64,000 nt of DNA from Winogradskyella forsetii (GCF_013394595.1 NZ_CP053348.1:3754501-3818500); one strand, 5' to 3'. Shown: positions 19,467 through 29,683, counted from the first letter of the stretch. The notes: generated by a model not told the origin, from the sequence alone. A program made the numbers and translations.

Positions 19467-21389
19467 CTACTCATCATTAAAAGTTCTCCACTGCAAATCT
19501 CGCAATGTGTTTTCAGCTATTTCTATGAGTGCTGTTTTTTTTATTTCTTCCCTCTTAGTTATAAAATTTACTTCGCTAGATATTGATACATTATCTTTGG
19601 GCACTAGTAAAACAATAGGTTTTGGTTCACCATAAATGCCATTTTTAGCATATGGTTTTATAGCTTTTTTAAAATTTAAATCACCTATTTTAAGCGTAAC
19701 TTCAGCCATATCTAAATCTGAATTATCACCTGTGATTTTATAAAATGATAAGCTGCTACCATCAATTGATAACTGGTTAGTGATTTGACCAATGCCATCC
19801 ATGTTTTTATTTCCCTTTTCCAGTTGCACTTCTTTTTCTATAGTAAAATCTCCATTTAGTAGGTTGGAATTAACCTGTAATTTAATATTAAACTTAGGTT
19901 CATTTCGTCTTTCAATATCTTTTTCACCTATCAAATTGAATCTTAAATAGTCTATACTAACACCTTTAAGATTAGTCCACTTTTTTTCTGGAGTCCATGT
20001 ACAGGCTAAGCTATTTTTGTTACCTTCACTATTTATATAAATTATGTCTAGTGCTAATGATCTTAGGTCGTAGTTCAGGTTTATATCCTGCAACCCTATT
20101 GCTATATATGGGAATGTATCATTAGCATTTATATCTATAATATGACCATTTTCTTTTAGTTCCTCTTCGGTCATATTAAACTTTGAAAAGCCTATTATTC
20201 CAAAGAAAGTAGTTTCACGAGATTCTAGATATTGAGTTTCAGAATCATAAGAGATTTTGCCTGTTTTTCTGTTTTTTATATCTTTTACTGAGTTTTGATA
20301 TCCTGCTTTTAATGACTTCTCACCAATAGTAATTTGGTCTAACAATTTCTTTTTAACACCTTCATCATTGGTGCTTTCATACAGTGATTTTAACTCGGTT
20401 AATCGTGCCTCTTTTGTTTTATATTCCTTACTCAAAACCACATTTTCTATTTTAAGTTTCAATCGTTCAAAATGTTCATCTTCCAAAGATTCATTAGTAG
20501 CATTTTTAGGATCGCCACATTTTATTCTTTTCACTTCAACACCAGTATTTTCGTTAAGATCTTCAATTATTTTTTCCCTTGTTTTACTGCCTCCTAACTT
20601 AATTGGCCCCAAACTTATCCCACCTTCTAATTTTGTTTGTTTCTGGTAATATTCATAAACACTCTCCCATTCTCCTGTAATATTAAATCCACAAGGTGGT
20701 GTTAAGCCATTGTACTTTATAGAAACACTAATTAAAACACCTCCTTTTCCTGTTGCAAGTTCTGATATAACAGCTGCACCTAATTCATTCAAACTTAAAC
20801 TAAAGCCCATTTTTTGATTAACAATTAATGGTCCTTGAAAAGCTGTATTAGTATCAGGGTTTCCTAAAAACAGTCCTTTATCAGTAAATATTTCAAATTC
20901 GCATTTATCAAGTGGCATTGCTGCTAATTTGATTGCGCCTATTTTATTTCCAAATCCAGTTAGCTTTGCTTTTTTTAATATATACGCTTTCATAAATTCA
21001 ATTACCTCTGGCTCTGCCGCCATAGTCATTGTGCCTTGTATAATACCTCCTTGTTGTGTTGGACCACCATCTGATGGATCATATTGATAGCGTAACAATG
21101 TAAGATCTGGAAATTCTTTTCCATCTTTATTAATAGTTGTAGTAACTCGAGCCTCATTAGGTACATAATAATATTGATCTGTTTCTTCTGCATCTCTAAA
21201 AACTGAGTAGGTTTTTTTCTCACCATCATCCGTTATTACTACTAAATCATCAATTCTGTTTTCTGCAGCTAAACTAGCTTGTGCTATTAATGAAGTTTGA
21301 ACTCCAATAACAAAACACACAATGCATATTGTGTTGAAGACCTTTAATTTGATAAAATATTTCCTTTTTTCGTTTCTTAATTTTTCCAT
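19467..21389 (-). CDS. Large secreted protein of unknown function
   Basis: I do not recognise this 640-residue protein. It has an N-terminal signal or membrane anchor (about 15-37). A domain at about 45-270 starts YYYVPNEARVTT, continues PDLTLLRYQYDPSDGG and GGIIQGTMTM, and contains strand-rich sequence up to CGFNITGEW. A charged helical segment follows (about 300-370, possibly coiled coil), then a beta-rich C-terminal half. It ends in a helix, LIEIAENTLRDLQW. It is the first of four consecutive secreted-protein genes on the minus strand, and its promoter should lie in the 27-bp gap or upstream with the methyltransferase gene. Confidence 0.75.
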   Translation of the reverse strand: MEKLRNEKRKYFIKLKVFNTICIVCFVIGVQTSLIAQASLAAENRIDDLVVITDDGEKKTYSVFRDAEETDQYYYVPNEARVTTTINKDGKEFPDLTLLRYQYDPSDGGPTQQGGIIQGTMTMAAEPEVIEFMKAYILKKAKLTGFGNKIGAIKLAAMPLDKCEFEIFTDKGLFLGNPDTNTAFQGPLIVNQKMGFSLSLNELGAAVISELATGKGGVLISVSIKYNGLTPPCGFNITGEWESVYEYYQKQTKLEGGISLGPIKLGGSKTREKIIEDLNENTGVEVKRIKCGDPKNATNESLEDEHFERLKLKIENVVLSKEYKTKEARLTELKSLYESTNDEGVKKKLLDQITIGEKSLKAGYQNSVKDIKNRKTGKISYDSETQYLESRETTFFGIIGFSKFNMTEEELKENGHIIDINANDTFPYIAIGLQDINLNYDLRSLALDIIYINSEGNKNSLACTWTPEKKWTNLKGVSIDYLRFNLIGEKDIERRNEPKFNIKLQVNSNLLNGDFTIEKEVQLEKGNKNMDGIGQITNQLSIDGSSLSFYKITGDNSDLDMAEVTLKIGDLNFKKAIKPYAKNGIYGEPKPIVLLVPKDNVSISSEVNFITKREEIKKTALIEIAENTLRDLQWRTFNDE

Positions 21390-21416
21390 TTTGATAATGA
21401 TTTAAAATTTATATTC

Positions 21417-22472
21417 TTAAAGCCTAGCCTCAAGTATTAAATTAAAAGGCGTTTCTGTAGCTCTTCTAAAGTGATTAAAGCCTCCTTTTAGCGCCACTTC
21501 ACTTAATCGTTTTTCACCGGCTTGAGCACCTAATGCCAAGCCTACTTCTTGACTCATAGAACTTGGCGTACACAATAAGGTTGAAAACGAGTAAAAAGCC
21601 CTACTAACAGGGTTGATGTTATCTTTTAAAGTATCATTAGCAAACGGTTCAACAATCATACAAGAACCATCAGGTTTTAATGCTTTTACCGTATGGGCGC
21701 AAGCACCTTCTGGATCACCCATATCATGTAGACAATCGAAAAAAGTGACGAGGTCATAATCATGACCAGGAAAGTCCTTTGCTGTTGCTAATTGAAAAGA
21801 AATATTATCCAATCCAGATTCTTTGGCATGTAAAGCGGCATGATCTATTGAACCTTGATGAAAATCGAAACCTATAAATTCTGAATTTGGAAATGCTTTT
21901 GCCATAATCATTGTAGAGGCAGCATGACCACAACCTACATCGGCAACTTTTGCTCCTTTTTGTAATTTTTCTACCACACCATCCAGAGCTGGCAACCAAG
22001 TCTGTACCAAATTTGTAGCGTAAGATGGCCTAAAGAATTTTTCTGTACCACAGAATAAACAACTGTGATGATCTCCCCAAGATACGCCTTCGCCAGACTT
22101 AAATGCTTTTTGCATTGTTGGTACATCATGATACATAGAGGATATGGCATAATAAGCACCAGTCATTAATACTGGACTATCCGGATTACTAAATACAAAG
22201 GCTTGTTCTGGTGTTAAGGTGAATTTTTCGTCGGTATCATTATACTCAATATACCCTGAAGCAGCATGCGCAGATAACCATTCTCTTAAATACCGTTCGT
22301 TTACGCCTGATGCTTTAGAAAGTTCTGTAGAGGTTGCACTACCTGTTGCTTCCATTGCTTTATAAATCCCCAGTGTATCACCAATAATAATAAGTGGTCC
22401 AATTGCTGCGGCTCCCATTTCGGTAACCATTTTGCCTAAAAGTGTGTTTAACTTGTTTTCATTAATGTCCAT
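21417..22472 (-). CDS. Class I SAM-dependent methyltransferase with N-terminal winged helix (Rv2258c-like)
   Basis: The 351-residue protein has an N-terminal winged-helix dimerisation domain (about 20-95, with TELSKASGVNERYLREWL) and a C-terminal Rossmann methyltransferase domain with SAM motif VADVGCGHAAST near residue 176 and acidic FIGFDFHQG after the next strand. Length and layout match the Rv2258c type, whose substrate is unknown. A Cys pair, SCLFCGTEKFF, precedes the catalytic domain. It lies 168 bp downstream of the hybrid sensor gene and 27 bp upstream of the secreted-protein block, so it might be read together with either. Confidence 0.85.
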   Translation of the reverse strand: MDINENKLNTLLGKMVTEMGAAAIGPLIIIGDTLGIYKAMEATGSATSTELSKASGVNERYLREWLSAHAASGYIEYNDTDEKFTLTPEQAFVFSNPDSPVLMTGAYYAISSMYHDVPTMQKAFKSGEGVSWGDHHSCLFCGTEKFFRPSYATNLVQTWLPALDGVVEKLQKGAKVADVGCGHAASTMIMAKAFPNSEFIGFDFHQGSIDHAALHAKESGLDNISFQLATAKDFPGHDYDLVTFFDCLHDMGDPEGACAHTVKALKPDGSCMIVEPFANDTLKDNINPVSRAFYSFSTLLCTPSSMSQEVGLALGAQAGEKRLSEVALKGGFNHFRRATETPFNLILEARL

Positions 22473-22640
22473 AATTGAAAGTTTTGAGATTAACTGATTT
22501 TGATGCTAAACTAGGTATGGAAATATGAAGTGACTTTCACTATTTTTTTATGGAGAAGAACTATTTATGCAAATCTAAAAAAGACTAGCAGTATATGGTC
22601 AAAAATTCAGTCTTTAACTTTTTAATTATTTGATAATCAA

Positions 22641-25600
22641 TTATCTGTGTATTGCACTAGGAGATTGACCAAACTCTTCTTTAAATGCACGACTGAACCA
22701 AGATGGGTCATTGAAACCTACTTCATAAGCGATTTCAGAAATAGATTTTTCGCTGCTTTGAATGAGGTCTTTTGCTTTTTCTAAACGTACAGAACGAATA
22801 AACACTGCCGTAGACTTTCCTGTTATAGCTTTTAGCTTTCTGTAAATTTGAGATTCACTCATACGCATTTTTTGAGCGATATGTCTGGATCCTAAATTTG
22901 GATCATCCATATGACTTTGAATAATCTGAATGACCTTCTGAAGAAATTTTGTTTCGGGAGTAGTATCTTTAGAAATTAATATTTGAGAAAATTTATTTTT
23001 TGCAAAGGATTGTGTGATTCGCTTACGAAGAATGATGAGCTGATCTAACCGAGTTAGTAATTCGGCTTTTAAAAATGGTTTAGTCAAATAAGCATCAGCC
23101 CCTTGTTGCAAACCTTCAAGTCTATCTTTTTCGGAGGTCTTTGCAGTAAGCATTATAATCGGAATATGATCTGTGCGCTCATCAGTTTTCAATAACTTAC
23201 ACACCTCAAAACCATCTCGTTCAGGCATCATGACATCACAAATTACAATATCTGGAATGGTATCAAATGCTTTTTCCAATCCTAAATTTCCATTATTCGC
23301 AAAAATGCAATGGTACTTGTCTTGTAAACACAATCTCAAATAATAAGCAACATCTTTATGATCTTCAATAATTAAAGCTTTTGGCAGGTTAACGTCAGTA
23401 TCAAAAAGTTGCAATGACCATTCTTGTTCAACATTTCCCTCTTTTAATACATCCAGTGGTTTGGTTAAGTTTTCACTCGAAGTTTTTGAATTTCGAGTGA
23501 TAGGGATTATAACCTTAAACTCAGTACCTTTTCGTTCCGTACTTTTTACTGAAATTTCCCCATTCATAAGCATCACTAATTCTTTGGTCAGTGCTAAACC
23601 AATCCCTGTACCTTTTCCTGCTTTTGAATACGAATTTTCAACCTGATAAAAGCGATCAAAAATATGTGCTATCGCTTTTTCAGGGATTCCAACGCCATAA
23701 TCTTTTACTTTTATCACCATAGATTCAACCTCATCAATATTTTCACTATTCACATGGAAGATAATTTTCTCGCTATCCTCAGAAAATTTAATAGCATTTG
23801 ATAATAAATTAGATATAATAATTTGAAGTTTATCATCATCAAAATCCATTATTAGACTTTCGGTTTCAAAATAGGTTGTGATGTCTATATGCTTTGTTTT
23901 TGCCAAGGATTGAAAGCTCTCACAGATATATCTTAAAAAAGGAATAATATCTGCTTGGATTTGGTTTAATTCCATCGTTCCACTTTCAGCTTTACTTAGA
24001 CCCAACAGTTGATTTACAAGCAGAAGCAAATCTTTACCATTACGTTCAATAATGCCTATTGCCTCATTAGCGGTGTCATAATTTTGCGCGTTAAGATCAT
24101 CTTTTATGGTTTCGCTTAAACCCAATATCACAGTAAGAGGTGTTCTAAACTCATGTGTAATATTGGTATATAAGTTACTCTTTAGGGTATTTAGTGCTTT
24201 AAGTTTATTACGTTCTGCAATGGCTAGTTTTTTAGACAATTGAAAATTATAGAAGACATACGTTATATAACCTAAAACAAGCACATACAAAACATAAGCC
24301 CACCAAGTTGCCCAAAGTGGCGGCAGGACTTTTAAATCCATTTCTAAAGGCGGTTGGTTCCATATTTCCCCCCTTGAAAATCCATTAACTTGAAGTTTAT
24401 AATCACCAGACGGCAGATTTAAAAATTGAATTTTTTTATCTTCAAGCATGTTCCAATTTTTATCATTTGGCAATAGCTTGTAGCCATATTTTATATTCTT
24501 CTGAAGACGAAAATCTATTGCAGAGAATTGTAGATAAAATGGAAATTGGTTCTGTTTAAACTTTAAGTCCTTAGTTTCAGACAATGAATTAACAAGTATA
24601 TTATTAGAATAACTTGGTTTAATTATTTCGTCCTTTATTTTTAATTGAGAAAAATAAAGGGGTTTAGGATCATCTATATTTTTAAGGTCGCTAGGTTGAA
24701 AGTAAGTCACACCTCCAATGCCTCCCATATAAATGATACCTTCAGAATCTTTATACCTTGCATGAATGTCAAACTCTTTGCTCTGGATACCGTCTTCTAC
24801 TCCATAATGGGCAAAAATATCAGTTTCAGGATTATAATTAACTAGTCCATCATTTGTACCTAACCAAAGATTGCCAGAGGTATCATTTTGAATACTATAA
24901 ATGACAGCATTAGGGAATTGGTCTTGTTCTGTCCACGATTCAAATTCATTGTTCCCTAAAAAAAGATTTAGACCATACCTTGTCCCTAACCAAATTCGTT
25001 CTTTCTCATCAATTAATATATCATAAACAGAATTATGGGAGAGTGATTTTTGTAGGCTTGAATTCTTATAGTAATTATCAAATTTTGGAGTTTTATAATT
25101 AGGTTCAGAAAAGCTTAGTTTAGTTAATCCGCCTTGACCACCAACCAAAATATTGTTTTGTTTATCTACTAATATGCAATCTGTAAAGTCATTTTTTAAC
25201 GAATTTCCATTATCACTTTCATTTTGATAACGATATACATTGACCTCATTGTTACTATCTAGTTCTAGTCTAAATATACCGTGACCATAAGTGGCTCCCC
25301 AAATATTATTGTTTTTATCTAAAACTATATCTTTTAAAAAATCGCCATTTATCGTGTTCGGATTTTCTGGATCATGATGGAAAACCATGAATTTAGGATT
25401 ACTGGGATTAAAATCGTTTAAATCTAGCATGCTAAGTCCCCTAGTTGTAGCGAACCACATTCTATTATTTTCTTCATCCTTTGCAATAGCTCTTACCACA
25501 GCTCCCGAAATACTCGTCGGATTATTTTCGTCTTCAGTTAAATAATAAGTGTTATCATTTCTTATTAAATTAAGTCCTCCATCCGAAGTTCCAATCCATA

Positions 25601-26732
25601 AATCATCGCCATCCTTTAAAATTGAAAATATAACGTTATCATTTAGTAAGTGTTGCCCTTTCCTGTTTTTGGAAATGTTATTAAAATACGGTTTGCTAAA
25701 ATCAATTAGGTTCAAATAATTTGCTGTGCCAACAAGTAATTTATTATCGGAAAGTTTCAATAATGCCTGAACTGTATTATTGCTTAATCCCTTGTCTCCA
25801 TTTCCTAAATATTGGATTTTCTTAACTACTTTTTCCTGATTCCAATCAAAAAGGTAAAGCCCATTTCCTGTTGCGATCCAGACCATTTCAGCTTCATGTT
25901 GTAAAAAGGCAAGAACATGTTTGGTTTCAAAAATACCAGAAAATTCGAGCTCTACTAAATGGCTTTTTTTAGTTTCAAAATCATATATAAAAAACCCATA
26001 ATCACTCCCAATAAGCAAATGTTTTCCTGTATTATATAAGGATTGAACATTTCCTTTTACGACGGTTTCAACACTATTTTGAAATGATTTCCCATCTGTT
26101 GTATCAAGTTTATAAATATTCCCTTCAAAATCGCCTGCCCATAAATTCTTTTGGTTATCATGTAGTAAAGCGCTTAAAGGTTGTTTGTATAAAAAATTAG
26201 TTTGTTTAAAAGTACCTGTATCTTCATACTCAATTTTGTGCAAACCGCTCACTCGTGATGCCACCCAAATTGCGCCGTTATCATCTTCAGCTAAAGCTGA
26301 AATAATTTCATTTTCATTCCTAGAGTGCTCTAATTTAATTCGGTGAAACACGGATTTAAATGGATTAAAATAGTTGAGTCCATTTCCAATTGTTCCTATC
26401 CAAATATTTCCTTTTGTGTCTTGTAATAATTTATTGGTAAGATTTCCCGATAAGGTAGTCGAGTCGATTGCTTTGTGCTTAAAATGCTTAAACTCATGAC
26501 CATCAAACCGATTTAAACCATCTTGTGTAGCTATCCATATAAAGCCTGATTTATCCAGTAAAAGATCATTTGTTGAAACTTGAGACAGGCCATCTTCTAA
26601 GGTGTAGTATTTAATACTATGGAAATCTGGATAAGTTTGTGCAAAGGTTGAAGAAAAAAACAGCGTAATTATAAAGAGGCAAAATATTTTAAAATTTTGC
26701 GCTGCAACTATAAAACCGTAATTAATAACCAC
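22641..26732 (-). CDS. Hybrid two-component system sensor/regulator (HTCS)
   Basis: This 1363-residue protein joins a whole signalling pathway in one chain. It has a signal peptide (about 1-31), two seven-bladed periplasmic propellers (about 40-690, many GxIWIGT/GLN repeats), a Y_Y_Y domain (about 735-800), one membrane helix (about 805-830), a HisKA domain with the phosphorylated His in HEFRTPLTVI near 860, a HATPase (about 970-1085), a receiver domain with Asp in VICDVMMPE near 1166, and an AraC-type DNA-binding domain (about 1265-1363). HTCS proteins usually sense glycan fragments and switch on SusC/SusD loci, but no SusC/SusD or glycosidase gene is nearby, so its target is open. Confidence 0.95.
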   Translation of the reverse strand: MVINYGFIVAAQNFKIFCLFIITLFFSSTFAQTYPDFHSIKYYTLEDGLSQVSTNDLLLDKSGFIWIATQDGLNRFDGHEFKHFKHKAIDSTTLSGNLTNKLLQDTKGNIWIGTIGNGLNYFNPFKSVFHRIKLEHSRNENEIISALAEDDNGAIWVASRVSGLHKIEYEDTGTFKQTNFLYKQPLSALLHDNQKNLWAGDFEGNIYKLDTTDGKSFQNSVETVVKGNVQSLYNTGKHLLIGSDYGFFIYDFETKKSHLVELEFSGIFETKHVLAFLQHEAEMVWIATGNGLYLFDWNQEKVVKKIQYLGNGDKGLSNNTVQALLKLSDNKLLVGTANYLNLIDFSKPYFNNISKNRKGQHLLNDNVIFSILKDGDDLWIGTSDGGLNLIRNDNTYYLTEDENNPTSISGAVVRAIAKDEENNRMWFATTRGLSMLDLNDFNPSNPKFMVFHHDPENPNTINGDFLKDIVLDKNNNIWGATYGHGIFRLELDSNNEVNVYRYQNESDNGNSLKNDFTDCILVDKQNNILVGGQGGLTKLSFSEPNYKTPKFDNYYKNSSLQKSLSHNSVYDILIDEKERIWLGTRYGLNLFLGNNEFESWTEQDQFPNAVIYSIQNDTSGNLWLGTNDGLVNYNPETDIFAHYGVEDGIQSKEFDIHARYKDSEGIIYMGGIGGVTYFQPSDLKNIDDPKPLYFSQLKIKDEIIKPSYSNNILVNSLSETKDLKFKQNQFPFYLQFSAIDFRLQKNIKYGYKLLPNDKNWNMLEDKKIQFLNLPSGDYKLQVNGFSRGEIWNQPPLEMDLKVLPPLWATWWAYVLYVLVLGYITYVFYNFQLSKKLAIAERNKLKALNTLKSNLYTNITHEFRTPLTVILGLSETIKDDLNAQNYDTANEAIGIIERNGKDLLLLVNQLLGLSKAESGTMELNQIQADIIPFLRYICESFQSLAKTKHIDITTYFETESLIMDFDDDKLQIIISNLLSNAIKFSEDSEKIIFHVNSENIDEVESMVIKVKDYGVGIPEKAIAHIFDRFYQVENSYSKAGKGTGIGLALTKELVMLMNGEISVKSTERKGTEFKVIIPITRNSKTSSENLTKPLDVLKEGNVEQEWSLQLFDTDVNLPKALIIEDHKDVAYYLRLCLQDKYHCIFANNGNLGLEKAFDTIPDIVICDVMMPERDGFEVCKLLKTDERTDHIPIIMLTAKTSEKDRLEGLQQGADAYLTKPFLKAELLTRLDQLIILRKRITQSFAKNKFSQILISKDTTPETKFLQKVIQIIQSHMDDPNLGSRHIAQKMRMSESQIYRKLKAITGKSTAVFIRSVRLEKAKDLIQSSEKSISEIAYEVGFNDPSWFSRAFKEEFGQSPSAIHR

Positions 26733-27117
26733 TTTTAAATCAATTAATTATTGAATTTTAAAATTAGTGATTTTTTAAATGTAAACGCTGATAAGAATAT
26801 AATGAATATTACTATCTAAGAAGTGATGATTAAGTATGGTATACACTTAAAGAACTTAAACTATGTCTTGTTTTTAATTACAACTTATAAGCCGCAATTG
26901 CTAAGCCAGCATTACGTTTGGTATAGCATTCACTTATTGCCATATTCGGGAATGCATTATCAAATAACGCTTTGTATAAAGAATTGATTATTTCCTCCCA
27001 AATCTATTAGAATTTATAGAAGGGCATCTTAAAAACAGACGAACGTACTAAATATATAATTAAAATAAACCGAGTGCCCGTTAATTCGATAAAATGACTG
27101 GATTATAAGGGAATAGC
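26733..27117. other. Intergenic region upstream of the hybrid sensor gene
   Basis: The 385-bp AT-rich stretch between the P450 and HTCS genes should hold the HTCS promoter. It contains a short open frame described separately (26878-27003). No repeat, terminator or convincing promoter was seen in the rest. Confidence 0.5.
26878..27003 (-). pseudogene. Possible gene remnant (41 codons, no start)
   Basis: Between an upstream TAG and a TAA at 26878 the minus strand reads as a balanced, protein-like sequence including EEIINSLYKALFDNAF and KRNAGLAIAAYKL, with no ATG at its start. Its composition is unlike the surrounding AT-rich spacer, which suggests the C-terminal tail of a lost gene. The family is not recognised, and chance cannot be excluded for so short a frame. 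Confidence 0.3.
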
Positions 27118-28455
27118 TTAAAGCGCTCTTTTTTCGAACTTTAAAAATGCGTTTTTTGGCTTTAAAGTAATCAAAGGTGTGATTTCAATGGTATCAAAAT
27201 CTGGATGAATTTTATAGGTTGAAACTAATTCTGAAACTGCAATGATCATTTCAAACATCGCAAAATTATTACCGATGCATTTTCTAGGGCCTGCGCCAAA
27301 TGGAAAATATTGTGATGAGAATTTTCGAGAACCTTCGTCAAAACGCTCGGGTAAAAACGCGTCTGGTCGTTCCCATAATTTTGGATGACGATGCATTTCG
27401 TAAACAGAAAATAAGAGATTGGAGTCTGCTTCAATGTCCAATTCTTTAAAAGTGTCTGGTTCAATATTAACACGATCTATAAAATACGCTGGAGGATAGA
27501 GTCGCATGGTCTCCTCAATGATTTGTTGACAGACTTTTGACTTTGTTACCAAATCCATTAGATCGTCACTTTCTGATTTTAAGGCTATTCTTTCTTTGTA
27601 AATTTCTTCTTGCCATTTGGGATGCAATGCCAATAATTGGGCGGCAAAGGTTAATGCATTAGATGTGGTTTCGTGTCCTGCTGTAAATAAGATTAAGATT
27701 TCGTCAATGAGCTGTTCTTCTTCCATTGAAGTACCATCGTCATATTTGGCATCTAACAGCATGTCTAACAAATCGTGTTCTTTTACAGCCGAAGCTCTGC
27801 GTTCGTTAACGATTCGTTTCAATATGTCACGTGCTTCTTGAGTTAAATCAATATACTTTTGAATTTCGCCACTCAAATTGAACCACCAACCCAAATAGGG
27901 CTGGCGTAATTCTTTAACCAACATTTTTTGAGCAGCTTCGGTAATATATTGAAGTCTATTAATGTCTTCTTGATTCGCCGCACTACTGAACAACGATTTT
28001 ACAACCGTTTGAAACGCTAAATCATTCAAAATAGGAAATAGGTCAATGACTTTGTTAGGCGTAATTTTAGTGTATTCTGAAACTATCGCACTTTGAATGC
28101 TTCCTAAAAGATTCTCTAATTGTTTTTTATGAAAAGCAGGTTGAATAAGTTTACGCTGCTTTTTCCAATGGTCGCCTTCTGATGTCAACAATCCTTTACC
28201 AACATATTTTACTAAATCCTCGGTCTGGATTTTAGATTTGGTATAATTTCGTTGATTTTTTTGAAGTACATATTCTGCAAAAGCCGCATCCCTTACAAAA
28301 ATGACGCTATTTTTAAAGCCTATTTTCAATCTGAAAACATCGCCCTGTTCTTCAAAATTTTGATGATGAAATGGTAACGGGTTTTTTAAAATTTCAAGTG
28401 AATGTTTTATAAATCGAGCAAGAGGAACTGTTGGTATGTTTTGTTTTGGGTTCAA
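27118..28455 (-). CDS. Cytochrome P450
   Basis: The 445-residue haem monooxygenase has all diagnostic P450 elements: I-helix AGHETT (259-264) with the oxygen-activating Thr, K-helix E315-x-x-R318, the PERF-like segment PERFDEG near 369, and the haem-binding loop FGAGPRKCIGNNFA with thiolate Cys393. There is no N-terminal membrane anchor or signal, so it should be cytoplasmic. It resembles the CYP4/CYP102-like fatty-acid hydroxylase group more than the camphor type. No ferredoxin or reductase gene is adjacent, so electrons must come from elsewhere. It ends 85 bp downstream of ruvB and may share its transcript. Confidence 0.95.
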   Translation of the reverse strand: MNPKQNIPTVPLARFIKHSLEILKNPLPFHHQNFEEQGDVFRLKIGFKNSVIFVRDAAFAEYVLQKNQRNYTKSKIQTEDLVKYVGKGLLTSEGDHWKKQRKLIQPAFHKKQLENLLGSIQSAIVSEYTKITPNKVIDLFPILNDLAFQTVVKSLFSSAANQEDINRLQYITEAAQKMLVKELRQPYLGWWFNLSGEIQKYIDLTQEARDILKRIVNERRASAVKEHDLLDMLLDAKYDDGTSMEEEQLIDEILILFTAGHETTSNALTFAAQLLALHPKWQEEIYKERIALKSESDDLMDLVTKSKVCQQIIEETMRLYPPAYFIDRVNIEPDTFKELDIEADSNLLFSVYEMHRHPKLWERPDAFLPERFDEGSRKFSSQYFPFGAGPRKCIGNNFAMFEMIIAVSELVSTYKIHPDFDTIEITPLITLKPKNAFLKFEKRAL

Positions 28456-28540
28456 ATTTTAAAATTACATTATTTTTGATTTGAAATTTTGTCTATCCTT
28501 CGCACTGTCAAACTAAAGGACGATTTGAATCGGCTTTTTC

Positions 28541-29563
28541 TTAGAACAAGCCGCCTTGCGTAGGCCCTTTCATTTTTCCCAAATGCTTATAGGCTTGCTC
28601 TGTAACTTCACGACCACGAGGTGTACGCATGATGAAACCTTGCTGTATTAAAAACGGCTCGTAAACTTCTTCAATCGTCTCTGTGCTCTCACTTACTGCT
28701 GTAGCGATAGTACTAATACCCACTGGGCCACCTTTAAATTTATCGATAATAGTGGTTAAGATTTTGTTATCCATTTCGTCCAAGCCATAGGCATCTACAT
28801 TGAGCGCCTTTAAAGCAAACTTGGCGATTTCGATATCGATTTTTCCATTGCCTTTAATTTGTGCAAAATCTCGAACACGCCTTAATAACGCATTCGCAAT
28901 TCGTGGTGTTCCTCTACTTCTACCTGCAATTTCAATGGCGGCTTCCATGGTAATCGGCATACTTAAAATCGAAGCACTACGTTGAACAATGGAAGTTAAC
29001 AATTCTGTTTTGTAATATTGTAAACGACTGCTGATCCCAAAACGAGCTCGCATTGGTGCTGTCAATAAACCTGAACGAGTTGTTGCACCAACAAGGGTAA
29101 ATGGATTAAGATTAATTTGAACAGTTCTGGCGTTCGGTCCAGATTCTATCATAATATCAATCTTATAATCTTCCATTGCAGAATATAAATACTCCTCTAC
29201 AATTGGACTTAGTCGATGGATTTCATCTATAAACAGAACATCGCGTTCTTCAAGATTGGTAAGTAAACCGGCTAAGTCGCCAGGCTTGTCTAAAACCGGT
29301 CCTGAAGTCACTTTAATTCCAACATCTAACTCATTAGCTAAAATATGTGCCAAGGTAGTTTTACCCAAACCAGGAGGGCCGTGAAACAACGTATGGTCTA
29401 ATGCTTCTTCTCGCAGATTTGCAGCTTGGACAAAAACCAGTAAATTTTCCAATACCTGATCCTGTCCTGTAAAATCTTCAAAGGTTAAGGGTCTTAACTT
29501 CTTTTCTACATCTAGTTCTTCTGATGTGAAGTTATCGTTGTATGGATTTAGGTTTTCGTTCAT
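28541..29563 (-). CDS. ruvB: Holliday junction branch migration helicase RuvB
   Basis: RuvB is the hexameric AAA+ motor that drives branch migration with RuvA. The 340-residue protein has Walker [10 protein letters not shown], Walker [10 protein letters not shown], sensor 1 and the arginine-finger region RARFGI, and a C-terminal winged helix ([14 protein letters not shown]). Length is normal. A small hairpin repeat (29569-29590) lies only 5 bp upstream of its ATG. It is separated from the oxidase operon by the ctaD terminator, so it has its own promoter between 29564 and 29683. Confidence 0.98.
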   Translation of the reverse strand: MNENLNPYNDNFTSEELDVEKKLRPLTFEDFTGQDQVLENLLVFVQAANLREEALDHTLFHGPPGLGKTTLAHILANELDVGIKVTSGPVLDKPGDLAGLLTNLEERDVLFIDEIHRLSPIVEEYLYSAMEDYKIDIMIESGPNARTVQINLNPFTLVGATTRSGLLTAPMRARFGISSRLQYYKTELLTSIVQRSASILSMPITMEAAIEIAGRSRGTPRIANALLRRVRDFAQIKGNGKIDIEIAKFALKALNVDAYGLDEMDNKILTTIIDKFKGGPVGISTIATAVSESTETIEEVYEPFLIQQGFIMRTPRGREVTEQAYKHLGKMKGPTQGGLF

Positions 29564-29568
29564 AGTAC

Positions 29569-29590
29569 TTCCTGCGAAGGTAGGAATCTC
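29569..29590 (+). repeat. TTCCTGCGAAGG hairpin repeat, copy 1
   Basis: The imperfect palindrome TTCCTGCGAAGGTAGGAA followed by TCTC lies just 5' of ruvB. The same element occurs in the opposite orientation at 29743-29769 and 53372-53400. Confidence 0.75.
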
Positions 29591-29614
29591 TTATTTTGTT
29601 ATATTATTTCCAAA

Positions 29615-29643
29615 ACCTACAAGGTTTTTGAAACCTTGCAGGT
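29615..29643. repeat. Palindromic element ACCTACAAGGTTT / AAACCTTGCAGGT
   Basis: Two 13-bp arms, matching at 12 positions, flank a 3-nt loop. It looks like a dispersed palindromic repeat; it could also act as a transcript stabiliser between ctaD and ruvB. No T-run follows on either side, so it is not called a terminator. Confidence 0.65.
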
Positions 29644-29683
29644 AAATAACCGAGTAAAATTTACCTTAAAGCAAATATAACGA

